From the NCBI GenBank assembly GCA_028277025.1, contig JAPYVG010000006.1:1-64000 (forward strand): a DNA stretch of 64,000 bases, written 5' to 3'. The notes under the pieces are model-generated. The model worked only from the letters and a program-made list of their open reading frames with translations, was not told the origin of the DNA and did no database searches. The stretch comes from Sulfolobaceae archaeon (GTDB lineage: Archaea > Thermoproteota > Thermoprotei_A > Sulfolobales > Sulfolobaceae). Positions 18,867 through 26,917 of this stretch are shown one piece after another (position 1 is the stretch's first letter; each line of letters opens with the position of its first letter). The position numbers and the translations under genes are program-made.

Positions 18867-19937
18867 ATGGGACTATTTACAGCCCCTATTCCTAATCCAT
18901 TCGGTGTTAAAGCGCCAATACAGCAGATTAACGAGTACCCCTTATGGAGCGAGTATGTAGCATTAGCACTATATTTTACTGAAGTAGCCGGGATGCTAAT
19001 GGCTATTTTAGGTATTTTAGAGTATACTGGAAATTATCCCTCATTAAGCAAGAAGGGTGCACCAGTGGTTTTCGTCTCTACAGTATTAGCATTCGTTTTC
19101 TTCGCTATGGATTTGGGAAGACCCTTTGCAGCAACGAGTTCACCACTAGAGGCTCTAGCAAACTTTTACAATTCATGGATGGCAAGAGGTATAGTGTTTG
19201 TAAGCGGTTTACTTTTATTCTCGTTCCTTTATATGCTGACTTTATTATTCGAGAGGTTCGTGAAGAACAGAATTTGGGTTAGAGTCTTGTTCGCAACTCT
19301 CGGAATGCTATTTGGAATCTTTTCTACCGTATATAGCGGATTTGAGTTTGCTGCAACTACCGGAATTCCCTTCTGGAATAACGCAGGATTACCGGTTCTT
19401 TTCTTAGCTGGAGGTGTTTTCGTAGGTGCGGGGTTAGGCTACATATTAGCCTTCTTCACTAAAGGCGATGAAGGTATTAAAGCTAGAAGGTTAATGGCGA
19501 AATTATTAGCATTTGCTGGGATAGCCGAACTAGCCAGTTGGTTCTTGTTCTTAGCTAGTGTAAACTATATAAACGTATTTGATGAAACAGCCTATGATTA
19601 TTTACTCTCTCAAAGTACATTTTATGCTGATTTAATAATGTCATCCCTATCAGTGATAATATCTGGTGGAGGTTATTTGGCATCTGGTCCTTATTTAGCC
19701 TTTTTAATTAACCCCTCTAAAAAGGCTGCAATAGGTGAAATAAAACCAACAGATCTTCCTAAAGCTATAAAATACGCAATACTTATAGCTGCCGTATTTG
19801 CTATAGTTGCTGCTTATTTTACTAGGGCTGATATTTTATTTGCGGGGCAATACGCTTATCAGACTGCTCCTATGACTCCTTTCCAAAGCGTTAGTAATCA
19901 GCCAATACCCATAGGCAGTTTCGGTTGGAGAGGGTAA
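18867..19937 (+). CDS. sreC: NrfD/SreC-type membrane anchor subunit
   Basis: A 356-residue integral membrane protein with about nine to ten helices of the NrfD/PsrC family. [12 protein letters not shown] (about residue 70-80) and the [18 protein letters not shown] segment (near 170) are typical of quinol-oxidising anchor subunits of polysulfide, tetrathionate and sulfur reductases. It should take electrons from the caldariella-type quinone pool and pass them to the Fe-S subunit encoded at 12624-13430. Unusually it is on the opposite strand to the rest of the enzyme, separated by a TPR gene, but it shares a promoter motif with the main operon. The symbol is tentative. Confidence 0.75.
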   Translation: MGLFTAPIPNPFGVKAPIQQINEYPLWSEYVALALYFTEVAGMLMAILGILEYTGNYPSLSKKGAPVVFVSTVLAFVFFAMDLGRPFAATSSPLEALANFYNSWMARGIVFVSGLLLFSFLYMLTLLFERFVKNRIWVRVLFATLGMLFGIFSTVYSGFEFAATTGIPFWNNAGLPVLFLAGGVFVGAGLGYILAFFTKGDEGIKARRLMAKLLAFAGIAELASWFLFLASVNYINVFDETAYDYLLSQSTFYADLIMSSLSVIISGGGYLASGPYLAFLINPSKKAAIGEIKPTDLPKAIKYAILIAAVFAIVAAYFTRADILFAGQYAYQTAPMTPFQSVSNQPIPIGSFGWRG

Positions 19938-20099
19938 TAAGTTAAACCTTTATTTTTTGTTTTAGTAAAACAATTTTAGAAAACTAAATGAGTTATCTTT
20001 TTAAGGCTATAGACTTATTTTTATAATGAAAATAATATGCCTGGAGAGCTAACAACAATTGTAATGATAATATTTCACCTTAAATTGCATATACATGTT

Positions 20100-20738
20100 A
20101 TGGTAGGTTTATCTATAAAATTATCTTCTAAAGAATCGAAATTACTTTATAAACTATTGGTACTGGGTCCTATCTCGTCTTACAAGCTAGCTCAAAGAGA
20201 GAACATACCTTCAGCTACGGCATGGAGAATCTTAAAAAAGCTTGCTGAAGAAGGGTATGCTAAAAAGGGATATAGGTCGTTTTACATTACCCCTAAAGGT
20301 CTTATAATGTTATATAAGGAAGTCCGCGATGAGAATGCAAGAACACATATATTACAAGAATTAAAAGAGAAGTGGAAATATGAAGGGGATACTCAGGATC
20401 TCAAAGAATTCATTGAGAACTTAATTTATTTGATAGAAAATGAACAAATTAACGTAAACCATTTATGTTTCAATTACCCCACAGCGTTAGCCGGTTTCCT
20501 ATATCCATTCGCTGAAAGATTTACTGAAAGAAGTAAGAAAGTAATAGCATATTACTTACTAAAAATGTTCCCATCAGTTTGTTTACCTAATTCTTGCAGA
20601 GCGATCATCTCGATAAATGATAAAGGTGAACCTTATGCAATAGCGGTAGATTGTAAGAAAAACGGGCTTAAGATAAATTACTTCTGTGATGAGCTTAAAG
20701 CGTTTATTGCTAAGAACTGTCAATTAAAAACTACATAA
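20100..20738 (+). CDS. Winged-helix transcriptional regulator
   Basis: The N-terminal ~75 residues form a winged HTH: LLYKLLVLGPISSYKLAQRE, recognition helix SATAWRILKKLAEEGYAKK, then a wing and a PLGLI-like strand (YITPKGLIMLY). The remaining ~130 residues are helical with four or more cysteines (NHLCFNYP, PSVCLPNSCRAI, VDCKKN, NYFCDE), which could sense redox state or metal. The frame extends to an ATG at 20037, but the extra 21 residues do not resemble the fold, so 20100 is preferred. It is downstream of the sulfur-reductase anchor gene and is a candidate regulator of that system. Confidence 0.75.
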   Translation: MVGLSIKLSSKESKLLYKLLVLGPISSYKLAQRENIPSATAWRILKKLAEEGYAKKGYRSFYITPKGLIMLYKEVRDENARTHILQELKEKWKYEGDTQDLKEFIENLIYLIENEQINVNHLCFNYPTALAGFLYPFAERFTERSKKVIAYYLLKMFPSVCLPNSCRAIISINDKGEPYAIAVDCKKNGLKINYFCDELKAFIAKNCQLKTT

Positions 20739-21545
20739 GTCTGTCTCAACGCCCCTAACATCTAAATCCTCAGCGTAAACATAACCTCCGTTTACTTCGT
20801 CGTCAGCAGTAGTTATATAGAGGGTTTTTAAGTTGCTACCACCGAACGTTACAGAAGTGGTATGAGAGGTAGGGACTAATAACTCCTCAACTATCCTACC
20901 CTCTGGTGAAATTCTTAATACCCTACCTCCACCATAAATTGCAACCCATAAATAGCCTTCACTATCGATGGTCATACCGTCTGGCACGCCATTATACCTT
21001 GATAGGTCTACTAAGACATTACGATTGTTAATTTCACCTTTTTCCAAATCAAAGTCAAATACAAATACCTTTCTAGTGGGAGAGTCTATATAGTACATCT
21101 TCTTGTTATCTAAACTCCACGCAATACCGTTTGAAATCGTTACACCTTCTAAGACCCTCTTAATATTTATCCCGTCGAATACGAAAAGTGAGCCAGTAGG
21201 GTATTTCTCTTCTAAATTCATAGTACCAACCCAATACCTTCCCAGTTGGTCGCATTTACCGTCGTTAAACCTATTCCTATTATCCCAGTCCCTCACCTCA
21301 TAAATTAGTTTAACTTCACCGTTATAGGAGACCTTATAAAACCCCTTTCCCACTGTGGCAATTAAATATCCATTTTTACTTGGCTGTATAGAGCTTACGT
21401 AAGTATTAAAACGTGCTAAGACCATATGTTTACCATCCCTCAGCTCGTGAATTTCTCCCTTTAGGATATCAACAAAGTATAGTGCGTCATTAATCCATAT
21501 TGGCCCTTCATAAAGCCTACCTTTATCCTCAACTACTTTCCTCAT
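20724..21545 (-). CDS. SMP-30/gluconolactonase-family beta-propeller
   Basis: A 273-residue six-bladed propeller protein with the family's metal site residues: EGPIWINDALYFVDI at the start (Glu ligand), RFNDGKCDQLGRYWVGTM (Asn/Asp), NGIAWSLDNKKMYYIDSP (Asn) and GVPDGMTIDSEGYLWVA (Asp). It hydrolyses sugar lactones such as gluconolactone. This fits the branched Entner-Doudoroff pathway of Sulfolobales. It overlaps the upstream small gene by 4 bp and is convergent with the regulator gene. Confidence 0.88.
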   Translation of the reverse strand: MRKVVEDKGRLYEGPIWINDALYFVDILKGEIHELRDGKHMVLARFNTYVSSIQPSKNGYLIATVGKGFYKVSYNGEVKLIYEVRDWDNRNRFNDGKCDQLGRYWVGTMNLEEKYPTGSLFVFDGINIKRVLEGVTISNGIAWSLDNKKMYYIDSPTRKVFVFDFDLEKGEINNRNVLVDLSRYNGVPDGMTIDSEGYLWVAIYGGGRVLRISPEGRIVEELLVPTSHTTSVTFGGSNLKTLYITTADDEVNGGYVYAEDLDVRGVETDLCSF

Positions 21546-21838
21546 TTTATCACCCCTAATTCCTTAATATTTCCTTCATAATCCTCAAAAATTACTTTTC
21601 CCTCCTCGGTAATTATTACGAACCCTATCTTATCCTCACACTTATACGGAAAAGCTAAAAGCCCTCTAGTCTTTACGTTATTCACAGCATAAATCGGAAA
21701 TAATGAGTTCTCCATTGAAAGGGCTAAACAAGTTGGTATTATTTTGTGGAGGATGTTCAGAACTTTATCTAGAAGTTTATCGTACTCCTCTCCTATCTCT
21801 CTCATTCTTTTAATTTCTTCCATAAATGAATTTTTCAC
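21542..21838 (-). CDS. Small soluble protein of unknown function
   Basis: 98 residues, with an N-terminal helical half (EEIKRMREIGEEYDKLLDKV) and a C-terminal beta half (IGFVIITEEGKVIFEDYEG). No family recognised. It overlaps the lactonase gene by 4 bp and so is translated with it; two internal cysteines are not arranged as a motif. Confidence 0.6.
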   Translation of the reverse strand: MKNSFMEEIKRMREIGEEYDKLLDKVLNILHKIIPTCLALSMENSLFPIYAVNNVKTRGLLAFPYKCEDKIGFVIITEEGKVIFEDYEGNIKELGVIK

Positions 21839-21853
21839 TACAGAGTAAAATGG

Positions 21854-22399
21854 TTACCCGAAATCGGTTTTCACACTTCTAAGCCTTGAGGAGCACAAGG
21901 ATTTAACTAATTCCTCAACGTCTTTAAAGTACTGAACCCTAACGACCTTCCTATCATCTAAATATTCTGGGAAGGCTAAGGGTAAGTTGTCGGTCGGCAT
22001 CCCGGTATTTGTTAACACAAAGACTGGCTTGCCCATTGCATAAGCCATTGCGATTTCAATTTGAGTCCCTACCCCTCCTCCAATACTAATTAAAGCATCA
22101 GACGACCTAACGAGCATTACAGACCTGCATCTGAACTCACAACCAGTATAGATTTTGATGACTTTTTCTGGGATCTCAATCCCTTCTCTCTCGATAGGCA
22201 ATAACATTGCAACTTTAAATCCCTTATTTAATGCTTCATCAGCTAAAACTTTCATTAAACCCCAATAACCTCCCAACAGTATTACGTGATCATTACCACA
22301 ATTCTCCCTTAACGCCCTAATTAATTCTTTAGCGATTTCAACGTGTTTTCCATTTTTTATTTCACTGTGAGCTGCTACACCTATTTGCGTATTAATCAC
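21854..22399 (-). CDS. LOG/TIGR00725-like Rossmann protein
   Basis: A 181-residue protein of the lysine-decarboxylase-like (LOG) fold. The glycine-rich motif SIGGGVGTQIEIAMAYAMGKPVFVL (beginning near residue 105) is the nucleotide/phosphate-binding signature. Related proteins are phosphoribohydrolases or Moco-carrier-like proteins; which one applies is unknown. The GTG start at 22399 directly follows the stop codon of the 41-residue gene at 22400-22525, so both are probably one transcript. Confidence 0.75.
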   Translation of the reverse strand: MINTQIGVAAHSEIKNGKHVEIAKELIRALRENCGNDHVILLGGYWGLMKVLADEALNKGFKVAMLLPIEREGIEIPEKVIKIYTGCEFRCRSVMLVRSSDALISIGGGVGTQIEIAMAYAMGKPVFVLTNTGMPTDNLPLAFPEYLDDRKVVRVQYFKDVEELVKSLCSSRLRSVKTDFG

Positions 22400-22525
22400 C
22401 TAAGAGTGTGCTAATGCTGGTAAGACTTTTAAAAGTACGAGAATTATACCTATTAATAACCCTACTTCAACGGAGAAAATTATAACGTCGAGCATCGTGA
22501 TTTCTTCGTCACCTTTCTTTCTCAT
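22400..22525 (-). CDS. 41-residue single-pass membrane protein
   Basis: A short frame from an ATG at 22525 encodes MRKKGDEEITMLD, then a hydrophobic helix (VIIFSVEVGLLIGIILVLL) and a short tail. The charged N-terminus with one transmembrane segment, and the zero-base junction with the following LOG-like gene (TAG then GTG), argue that it is a real gene. No family is recognised. Confidence 0.55.
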   Translation of the reverse strand: MRKKGDEEITMLDVIIFSVEVGLLIGIILVLLKVLPALAHS

Positions 22526-22568
22526 ACTTTTAAAATTACGTTAGCAGAAATAAATTTTGTGAAAACAT

Positions 22569-23255
22569 ATGTGTAGAATGTTAGCGTATCATGGAAACAA
22601 TAAGGCTGAGCTTGAAAGGTTAGTTGGGTGTTTGATAAGGGCTGCAAATAAAGACCCCTTAAGAAACGGGGTAAAGCACGGTGATGGTTGGGGTATTGTA
22701 GCTATTGACTCGGAGGGAATAATATATTACAGGAGTAAAAACCCAATTTATACAGAAGCTAATTTGTTAACAAGCCTTATAGGTAAGTTAAAGGGGGAAT
22801 TTAAGGTCATTATTCACGCAAGACAGGCCTCAGATAAGTCTTTAGTCTCCTCTTACTACTCACATCCTTATATGGATTATAATGATAAGTTTATAATTTA
22901 CCTAGCCCATAACGGTAGTATTGATAAGGATAAGCTAAGTAGTTCTTTAGGTATTGATGCTTCTAAGATGGTTGATAGTGAGTTGGCTTTAAAATACATA
23001 TCACTTAAAGGTTTAGACTCGGTTAAAGAACTAGAAAGTTATACTCAGACAGCACTTAACCTGTTTTTACTAGTAATAAGGAGAGGAGAAGACCCCATTT
23101 CCGCAAAGCTGTATTATTACAATTATTACAAGAAACTGGGTGACGAGTACTATAAACTTTACGTTAATGGTAACGCTGTATACTCATCCTCTTTAGCATA
23201 TACTGGTTGCGAGAGAGGTAATGAGGCTAAGCTAAGTATATTGAGTGAAATTTAG
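22569..23255 (+). CDS. Class II glutamine amidotransferase-like (Ntn) protein
   Basis: A 228-residue protein with Cys2 as the N-terminal nucleophile (MCRMLAYHG) after removal of Met. The HGDGWGIV motif (near residue 38), HARQAS (near 80) and LAHNGSID (near 118) are the glutamine-binding residues of the YafJ/GATase-II group. No synthase domain is fused, so it may hydrolyse gamma-glutamyl compounds or serve a separate partner. It overlaps the convergent peptidase gene at the 3' end. Confidence 0.85.
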   Translation: MCRMLAYHGNNKAELERLVGCLIRAANKDPLRNGVKHGDGWGIVAIDSEGIIYYRSKNPIYTEANLLTSLIGKLKGEFKVIIHARQASDKSLVSSYYSHPYMDYNDKFIIYLAHNGSIDKDKLSSSLGIDASKMVDSELALKYISLKGLDSVKELESYTQTALNLFLLVIRRGEDPISAKLYYYNYYKKLGDEYYKLYVNGNAVYSSSLAYTGCERGNEAKLSILSEI

Positions 23256-24086
23256 CTTCGTGTCTATCTCATTCAAGTACTTTAACCTCTCATTTAGAGG
23301 AGGGTGGGTTTTGAAAAAGGAATTATCCCCATTTCTGTTTGAGTAAATCAAACTCTGTTTTATATAAAATATTTGAAATTCTGGGATTTCCTTAATTATG
23401 TAAGTGGGTAGCTGAGTACTTAAATAACCGATTTTTACCAATGCATCCCCTAAATATTTAGCTATCCAATTAGTCGTATAAGAAGCTGTTATGTCAGCCC
23501 TTTTCTCTAAATACCTATGTAATGGGAACATAAATAGAACCCCAAATAGTAAGACTATAGCGCTATATATTAATGAAGTTTCATATGATAAGTATACGTA
23601 AACTAAGTTTATGAGGAGAATATAAATCCACTGGATTTCTGTGTCCATATTCTTTAAATGTGCAATTTCGTGGGACAACACTGCTACTAGTTCCCTTTCA
23701 TTTAGAGTTTCTTTTAGTGGTGTGGTTACCGCTATAGCCCTATAAATTATGTTACCGAATGCCATAGCGTTAAGAAACTTTTCATTCACTTCGTAAACGT
23801 GAACTCCTTTTCTGAAGTTAAGTAAGGCTGAAGCGTATGAGACATAACGTAAAAGGTTTTCATCATTACTTTTTGTTCCTCTAAATGCGATTGTAAGTAA
23901 TACGGGTGATAAAAAATACCACGCTAGGAACGCGAATAATATTTCCAAGAAAGTAAAGGGTAGCGTTGAAGGTAGGAAGAGGGATATGGTTGTTTCAACT
24001 ATCAAAATTACAGCAAACGAAAGTATATAATATTTCCACCAGAGCACGAAAAATATTTTCACTTCCAGTATAAAATATCTTATCAA
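23232..24086 (-). CDS. HtpX-like M48 membrane metalloprotease
   Basis: A 284-residue protein with two N-terminal transmembrane helices, then the zinc motif HEIAHLKN (about residue 139), two further hydrophobic segments, and the third-ligand region RADITASY. The layout is that of HtpX/Ste24-type peptidases that clear damaged membrane proteins, with the active site on the cytoplasmic side. The C-terminal THPPLNERLKYLNEI is a typical M48 ending. Confidence 0.9.
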   Translation of the reverse strand: MIRYFILEVKIFFVLWWKYYILSFAVILIVETTISLFLPSTLPFTFLEILFAFLAWYFLSPVLLTIAFRGTKSNDENLLRYVSYASALLNFRKGVHVYEVNEKFLNAMAFGNIIYRAIAVTTPLKETLNERELVAVLSHEIAHLKNMDTEIQWIYILLINLVYVYLSYETSLIYSAIVLLFGVLFMFPLHRYLEKRADITASYTTNWIAKYLGDALVKIGYLSTQLPTYIIKEIPEFQIFYIKQSLIYSNRNGDNSFFKTHPPLNERLKYLNEIDTKLNFTQYT

Positions 24087-24120
24087 CTAAGTATAAAAGG
24101 TAGGGAACAGTAATCTACAT

Positions 24121-24360
24121 ATGGTAATAGAAAAAATTAATAGAGCTACCTCGCGTGCATTACTCTTCCTCATATTTACTTCTCTAAGGTTTTTAAGTCT
24201 TGAAAAAATATCAATCGTATTCTTGCCGTTTCTACTGGTAAGCGACTCAACATTCTTTCTGGTAAATATCGGGTTAATTCCAGTAGCCCTTTTCCTTCTT
24301 TTAATGGCGTTAATAATAAAGTTAGCTAGAAAGATTCAGACTGGATTAGGCTCTTCATAA
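24121..24360 (+). CDS. Small hydrophobic protein
   Basis: 79 residues with two hydrophobic segments (SIVFLPFLLVSDSTFFLV and GLIPVALFLLLMALIIKLA) and a basic C-terminal tail. It is divergent from the peptidase gene. No family is recognised; it is kept because of its membrane-like composition and position just after a promoter-like region. Confidence 0.4.
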   Translation: MVIEKINRATSRALLFLIFTSLRFLSLEKISIVFLPFLLVSDSTFFLVNIGLIPVALFLLLMALIIKLARKIQTGLGSS

Positions 24361-24655
24361 TTCTGTCGACCGCACTTTCATCATCTCATCAAAAACTCTT
24401 TCAAATATATTATACGCCTCTCTAAGTATAAATTACTACTTTTAAACCGAATTCAGCCTCTCGTTCATGAATACCTTTACCATAGCCCTAGCACTATACT
24501 TGTCAAAATTGCGGTGAGAGCTGTACTATCCAATTATAATACTTCAGCCTTCTAAGAGAATCCTTTATAGCCTCCTCTAATTTTTTACCCCTTCAACATG
24601 ATATCTTGGCCAGACTACGTGAATTTAACTTTTAGTTTTCCGCGGAGGTTACGGC
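24356..24655 (-). pseudogene. Decayed protein-coding gene, family unknown
   Basis: On the minus strand protein-like pieces appear in shifting frames: VVWPRYHVEGVK, LEEAIKDSLRRLKYYNW, DKYSARAMVKVFMNERLNSV, and finally EAYNIFERVFDEMMKV ending in RSTEL and a stop near 24356. The pieces are in a sensible order but separated by stops and frameshifts. A dead gene is inferred; I cannot name it. Confidence 0.35.
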
Positions 24656-24743
24656 CATACTACCTATGGGAACAAGGCCGTACATTCTAACGTATTCTTT
24701 ACTCTCCTTTTGTAGTTCATAATCTAAAATATAGCAACTCCCT

Positions 24744-24906
24744 CAACGTGTGAGTGTGGTGATAGTGTCGTCATTAAGGTATAAATTTATTAAACGTTGA
24801 TTCTATATATAAAGAATTAACAATAAATTCGAATATTATATAAAGTCTAAAAATTATAGAAATATAAATAAGCAAGTGACGACACTATCTCTACACTCCA
24901 ACGTGT
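24744..24906. mobile_element. 147-bp MITE with 22-bp terminal inverted repeats and 8-bp target duplication
   Basis: The left end GAGTGTGGTGATAGTGTCGT (24752 on) and the right end (24877-24898) are inverted repeats matching at 20 of 22 positions. They are bordered by the direct repeat CAACGTGT (24744-24751 and 24899-24906). The interior is very AT-rich and codes nothing. This is the classical structure of a non-autonomous element moved by a DDE transposase that makes 8-bp duplications; the source element is not in the window. Confidence 0.85.
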
Positions 24907-24935
24907 TCCAGGTAAGGGTTAGTAGCGTTTATAAC

Positions 24936-25213
24936 GGGGTTTTGGGCTTCATTGAATTTTCATGAATTTTTATCCAATCCTCAGCCGTTGGGCTTCAACA
25001 GAGTCACGGGGTATTGCCCCGTTCATACCCCTCCGCCCCTTTAGCGGGATAACCCCACCCATCAGAGTGTTACCATCTGATGGGGAAACCCGCACATCTC
25101 TTATTCACCGTCACACCTCGTCGTGATATAGCCACCCATCTGGTGTGACTATACTTAAATTTACATACTAAGTATATAAACTTCACGGTTTATCGAAAAC
25201 TGTTGGCGACGGC
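24936..25213 (-). ncRNA. Structured RNA mini-element, copy R1
   Basis: A ~278-bp repeat closely related to 43108-43383. Read on the minus strand it has GCCGTCGCC at its start, a TATA box (TTTATATA, 25173-25180) and, at the expected start-site distance, a stem GTCACACC/GGTGTGAC (25142-25149 with 25110-25117). Then come a hairpin CCCATCAGA/TCTGATGGG, a G/C-rich hairpin around ACGGGG, and an end with AATTCATGAAAATTCAATGA. It encodes no protein. The ends recall IS200/IS605 right ends, where the omega RNA of TnpB lies, so a non-autonomous omega-RNA element is likely; another ncRNA class is possible. Confidence 0.6.
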
Positions 25214-25310
25214 GTAGACTTGAGCCTCAGTTATATCCGTTTTCTTACACTTTCGTTTCATGATTAAGCATAGGGGGCTTGGCCATCAACTACACGCTCA
25301 TCTTTGTCGC

Positions 25311-25370
25311 GCGTGGGTCATGGAGTCCAACGGCACTGGCTCACTTTTTCATTCACACCGGCGTGAGAGA
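25311..25370 (-). repeat. Dispersed repeat A, partial copy A3
   Basis: On the minus strand CTCACGCCGGTGTGAATG and GGACTCCATGACCCA align with the better copies at 29730-29941 and 36518-36700. It is diverged and truncated. The frames that cross it are not conserved between copies. Confidence 0.5.
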
Positions 25371-25623
25371 TTATCGTTTACCAATAAACCCAGACACAAT
25401 TGAATGTGTTAGCATAGAAAAAGGATCCAGCCCCTTCATTCGTTTAATCTTTACATCATTAATCTTATACTCCTTCATCAATACTCGTTGACTCGTCGAT
25501 GAATTAGTACTTACAAATGTATTAATACTATGGCACAAACTTTGAACGGCAGATGTTAGGGCGGTTTGAAAGACTTCTGCTTATGTTTAAGCTACTAGAA
25601 ATTTCTCATTGATTATCTAATAA

Positions 25624-25767
25624 ATGATCTCTGTTAAGGATAGAAAGTTTAACGGGAAAATAGTATCAAAGGCTGTAGGAGGAATGACCTCTTGGAAGGG
25701 CGAGCTTGTCATTCGTTTTTTATGGGATAATTCTCTCTTATATGTTGTTGATAATCACGCGTGGTAA
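25624..25767 (+). pseudogene. 47-residue frame, probably a truncated UPF0489-like gene
   Basis: An ATG at 25624 opens 47 codons ending in SLLYVVDNHAW and a TAA. The VVDNHAW ending resembles the beginning of UPF0489-type proteins, in which VxDNHxxAL starts a much longer domain. The rest is absent, and the next gene's promoter follows at once, so this is most likely the 5' piece of a cut gene. A genuine small protein cannot be excluded. Confidence 0.35.
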
Positions 25768-25812
25768 TTATCTTAAATGTTTTTTATCTTCTAAATCTAA
25801 AATACTATATAT

Positions 25813-26295
25813 ATGCTAGTGATAAACGATTCTAGGTTTGTTGGTAAGTATGTTGCTGTTGATTCTGATGATAGGGTTATTGGTTATGCTGATTCTAGGG
25901 ATGAATTGGTGAAGTTGTTGGAGGAAAAGGGATATAAACCGCACCAGTACTCAATTCTTTACATTCCTTCTCAGCTAAGAGTTAGGATGGAGTATTCGAA
26001 AATTCGTGATTTTAAAGTACCCTTAATGAATGTTAAGCTTATCTGTAAAGATAAATCGCTTAGAGCTATAGCCACATTCGGGAACAGGGATTTAATCGAT
26101 AAATCCTTAGCCGAAGTTTGTGGGATTTTAAATGGAGGGGAAGTAGTTATTGAGATTGGAGGATTAAGGAAAGAGGTAAAAGTCAGCGTTTATGACTTGA
26201 GTAAAACCGATTTGCCAATAGTACCGGGTTTAATTTTAAGTCCTACTAACTTTATAGTATGTTTTTATGAAAACTTCTTTGAGATAAGTGGTTAA
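25813..26295 (+). CDS. DUF5678-like domain fused to a degenerate retropepsin-like domain
   Basis: 160 residues. Residues 1-52 (SRFVGKYVAVDSDDRVIGYA, then EELVKLLEEKGYKPHQY-like) form the small DUF5678-type domain. The remaining ~105 residues align with the retropepsin-like protein of the next locus, but the catalytic DTGS is replaced by ATFGN (87-91) and the second signature ILGRE by ILSPT (141-145). A non-catalytic protease-like protein is inferred. The first 119 bp of the domain are repeated without a single change at 26309-26427. Confidence 0.6.
   Translation: MLVINDSRFVGKYVAVDSDDRVIGYADSRDELVKLLEEKGYKPHQYSILYIPSQLRVRMEYSKIRDFKVPLMNVKLICKDKSLRAIATFGNRDLIDKSLAEVCGILNGGEVVIEIGGLRKEVKVSVYDLSKTDLPIVPGLILSPTNFIVCFYENFFEISG
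25828..25946 (+). repeat. 119-bp perfect direct repeat (unit 1; unit 2 at 26309-26427)
   Basis: Units 481 bp apart are identical over 119 bp and cover most of the DUF5678-like domain in two adjacent genes. Flanking sequence diverges at once on both sides, pointing to recent duplication or gene conversion of just this domain. Confidence 0.95.
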
Positions 26296-26296
26296 A

Positions 26297-26464
26297 ATGA
26301 TTATAATAGATTCTAGGTTTGTTGGTAAGTATGTTGCTGTTGATTCTGATGATAGGGTTATTGGTTATGCTGATTCTAGGGATGAATTGGTGAAGTTGTT
26401 GGAGGAAAAGGGATATAAACCGCACCAATACGCTATATTCTATGTCAAGCAAGACGGTAGCTGA
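26297..26464 (+). CDS. Free-standing DUF5678-like protein (55 residues)
   Basis: A complete small gene, one base after the preceding stop. It has the same DUF5678-type domain (residues 3-46) as the previous gene, then ends after IFYVKQDGS. Its last 23 bases overlap the start of the retropepsin-like gene, so the two are translationally coupled. DUF5678 domains in archaea are often found behind an antitoxin-type DNA-binding domain; here the domain stands alone. Function unknown. Confidence 0.65.
   Translation: MIIIDSRFVGKYVAVDSDDRVIGYADSRDELVKLLEEKGYKPHQYAIFYVKQDGS
26309..26427 (+). repeat. 119-bp perfect direct repeat (unit 2)
   Basis: Identical to 25828-25946. It lies inside the 55-residue DUF5678-like gene. 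Confidence 0.95.
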
Positions 26465-26870
26465 GTTACTAACTTTTCCTTTTACAGATATCCTTGGAAA
26501 CAAAATCCCTTTAATAGACGTTTTTATAAAGTGCCCCTCCCTGAATTCTATGATTAAAGTCAAGGGTTTATTAGATACTGGTAGTAGATACACGCTATTA
26601 GAACGTAATAAGGCATTGTATTGCTTTAATGATTTGGAGTCTAGGTATTACGATTTAGTGTTTATTAACGGTGCATTGAATAAGAGATACACGATATTTA
26701 TCAAAATAGGGAGTTTAGAATTCAAAGTCCCAATATCATTAATGGACTTCCAAAGAATTAACCTACCAGTAGTGCCCGAAATAATATTGGGAAGGGAAGG
26801 GTTATTGGAAAAACTTATTCTAATTTTTTACAAAAACAACTTCATAACTTTGTATGGTGAAAAGGTTTAA
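26442..26870 (+). CDS. Retropepsin-like aspartic protease
   Basis: 142 residues, about the size of a single retropepsin subunit, which works as a homodimer. The catalytic DTGS is at residues 45-48 after the hydrophobic VKGLL, and the second signature [12 protein letters not shown] (114-125) forms the conserved hydrophobic-hydrophobic-Gly cradle. It has no signal peptide and is cytoplasmic. It overlaps the DUF5678-like gene by 23 bp, as the similar pair at 35255-35933 does. Substrate unknown. Confidence 0.75.
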   Translation: MSSKTVAELLTFPFTDILGNKIPLIDVFIKCPSLNSMIKVKGLLDTGSRYTLLERNKALYCFNDLESRYYDLVFINGALNKRYTIFIKIGSLEFKVPISLMDFQRINLPVVPEIILGREGLLEKLILIFYKNNFITLYGEKV

Positions 26871-26917
26871 AACCCACGGTTAGAAAACGTTTAAGCCTTT
26901 TGCACGTTTTCTACCTT

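Noticed and set aside
25279..25491. 70-codon frame over repeat A3
   Set aside because: It is antisense to the best repeat alignment, with no plausible protein features.
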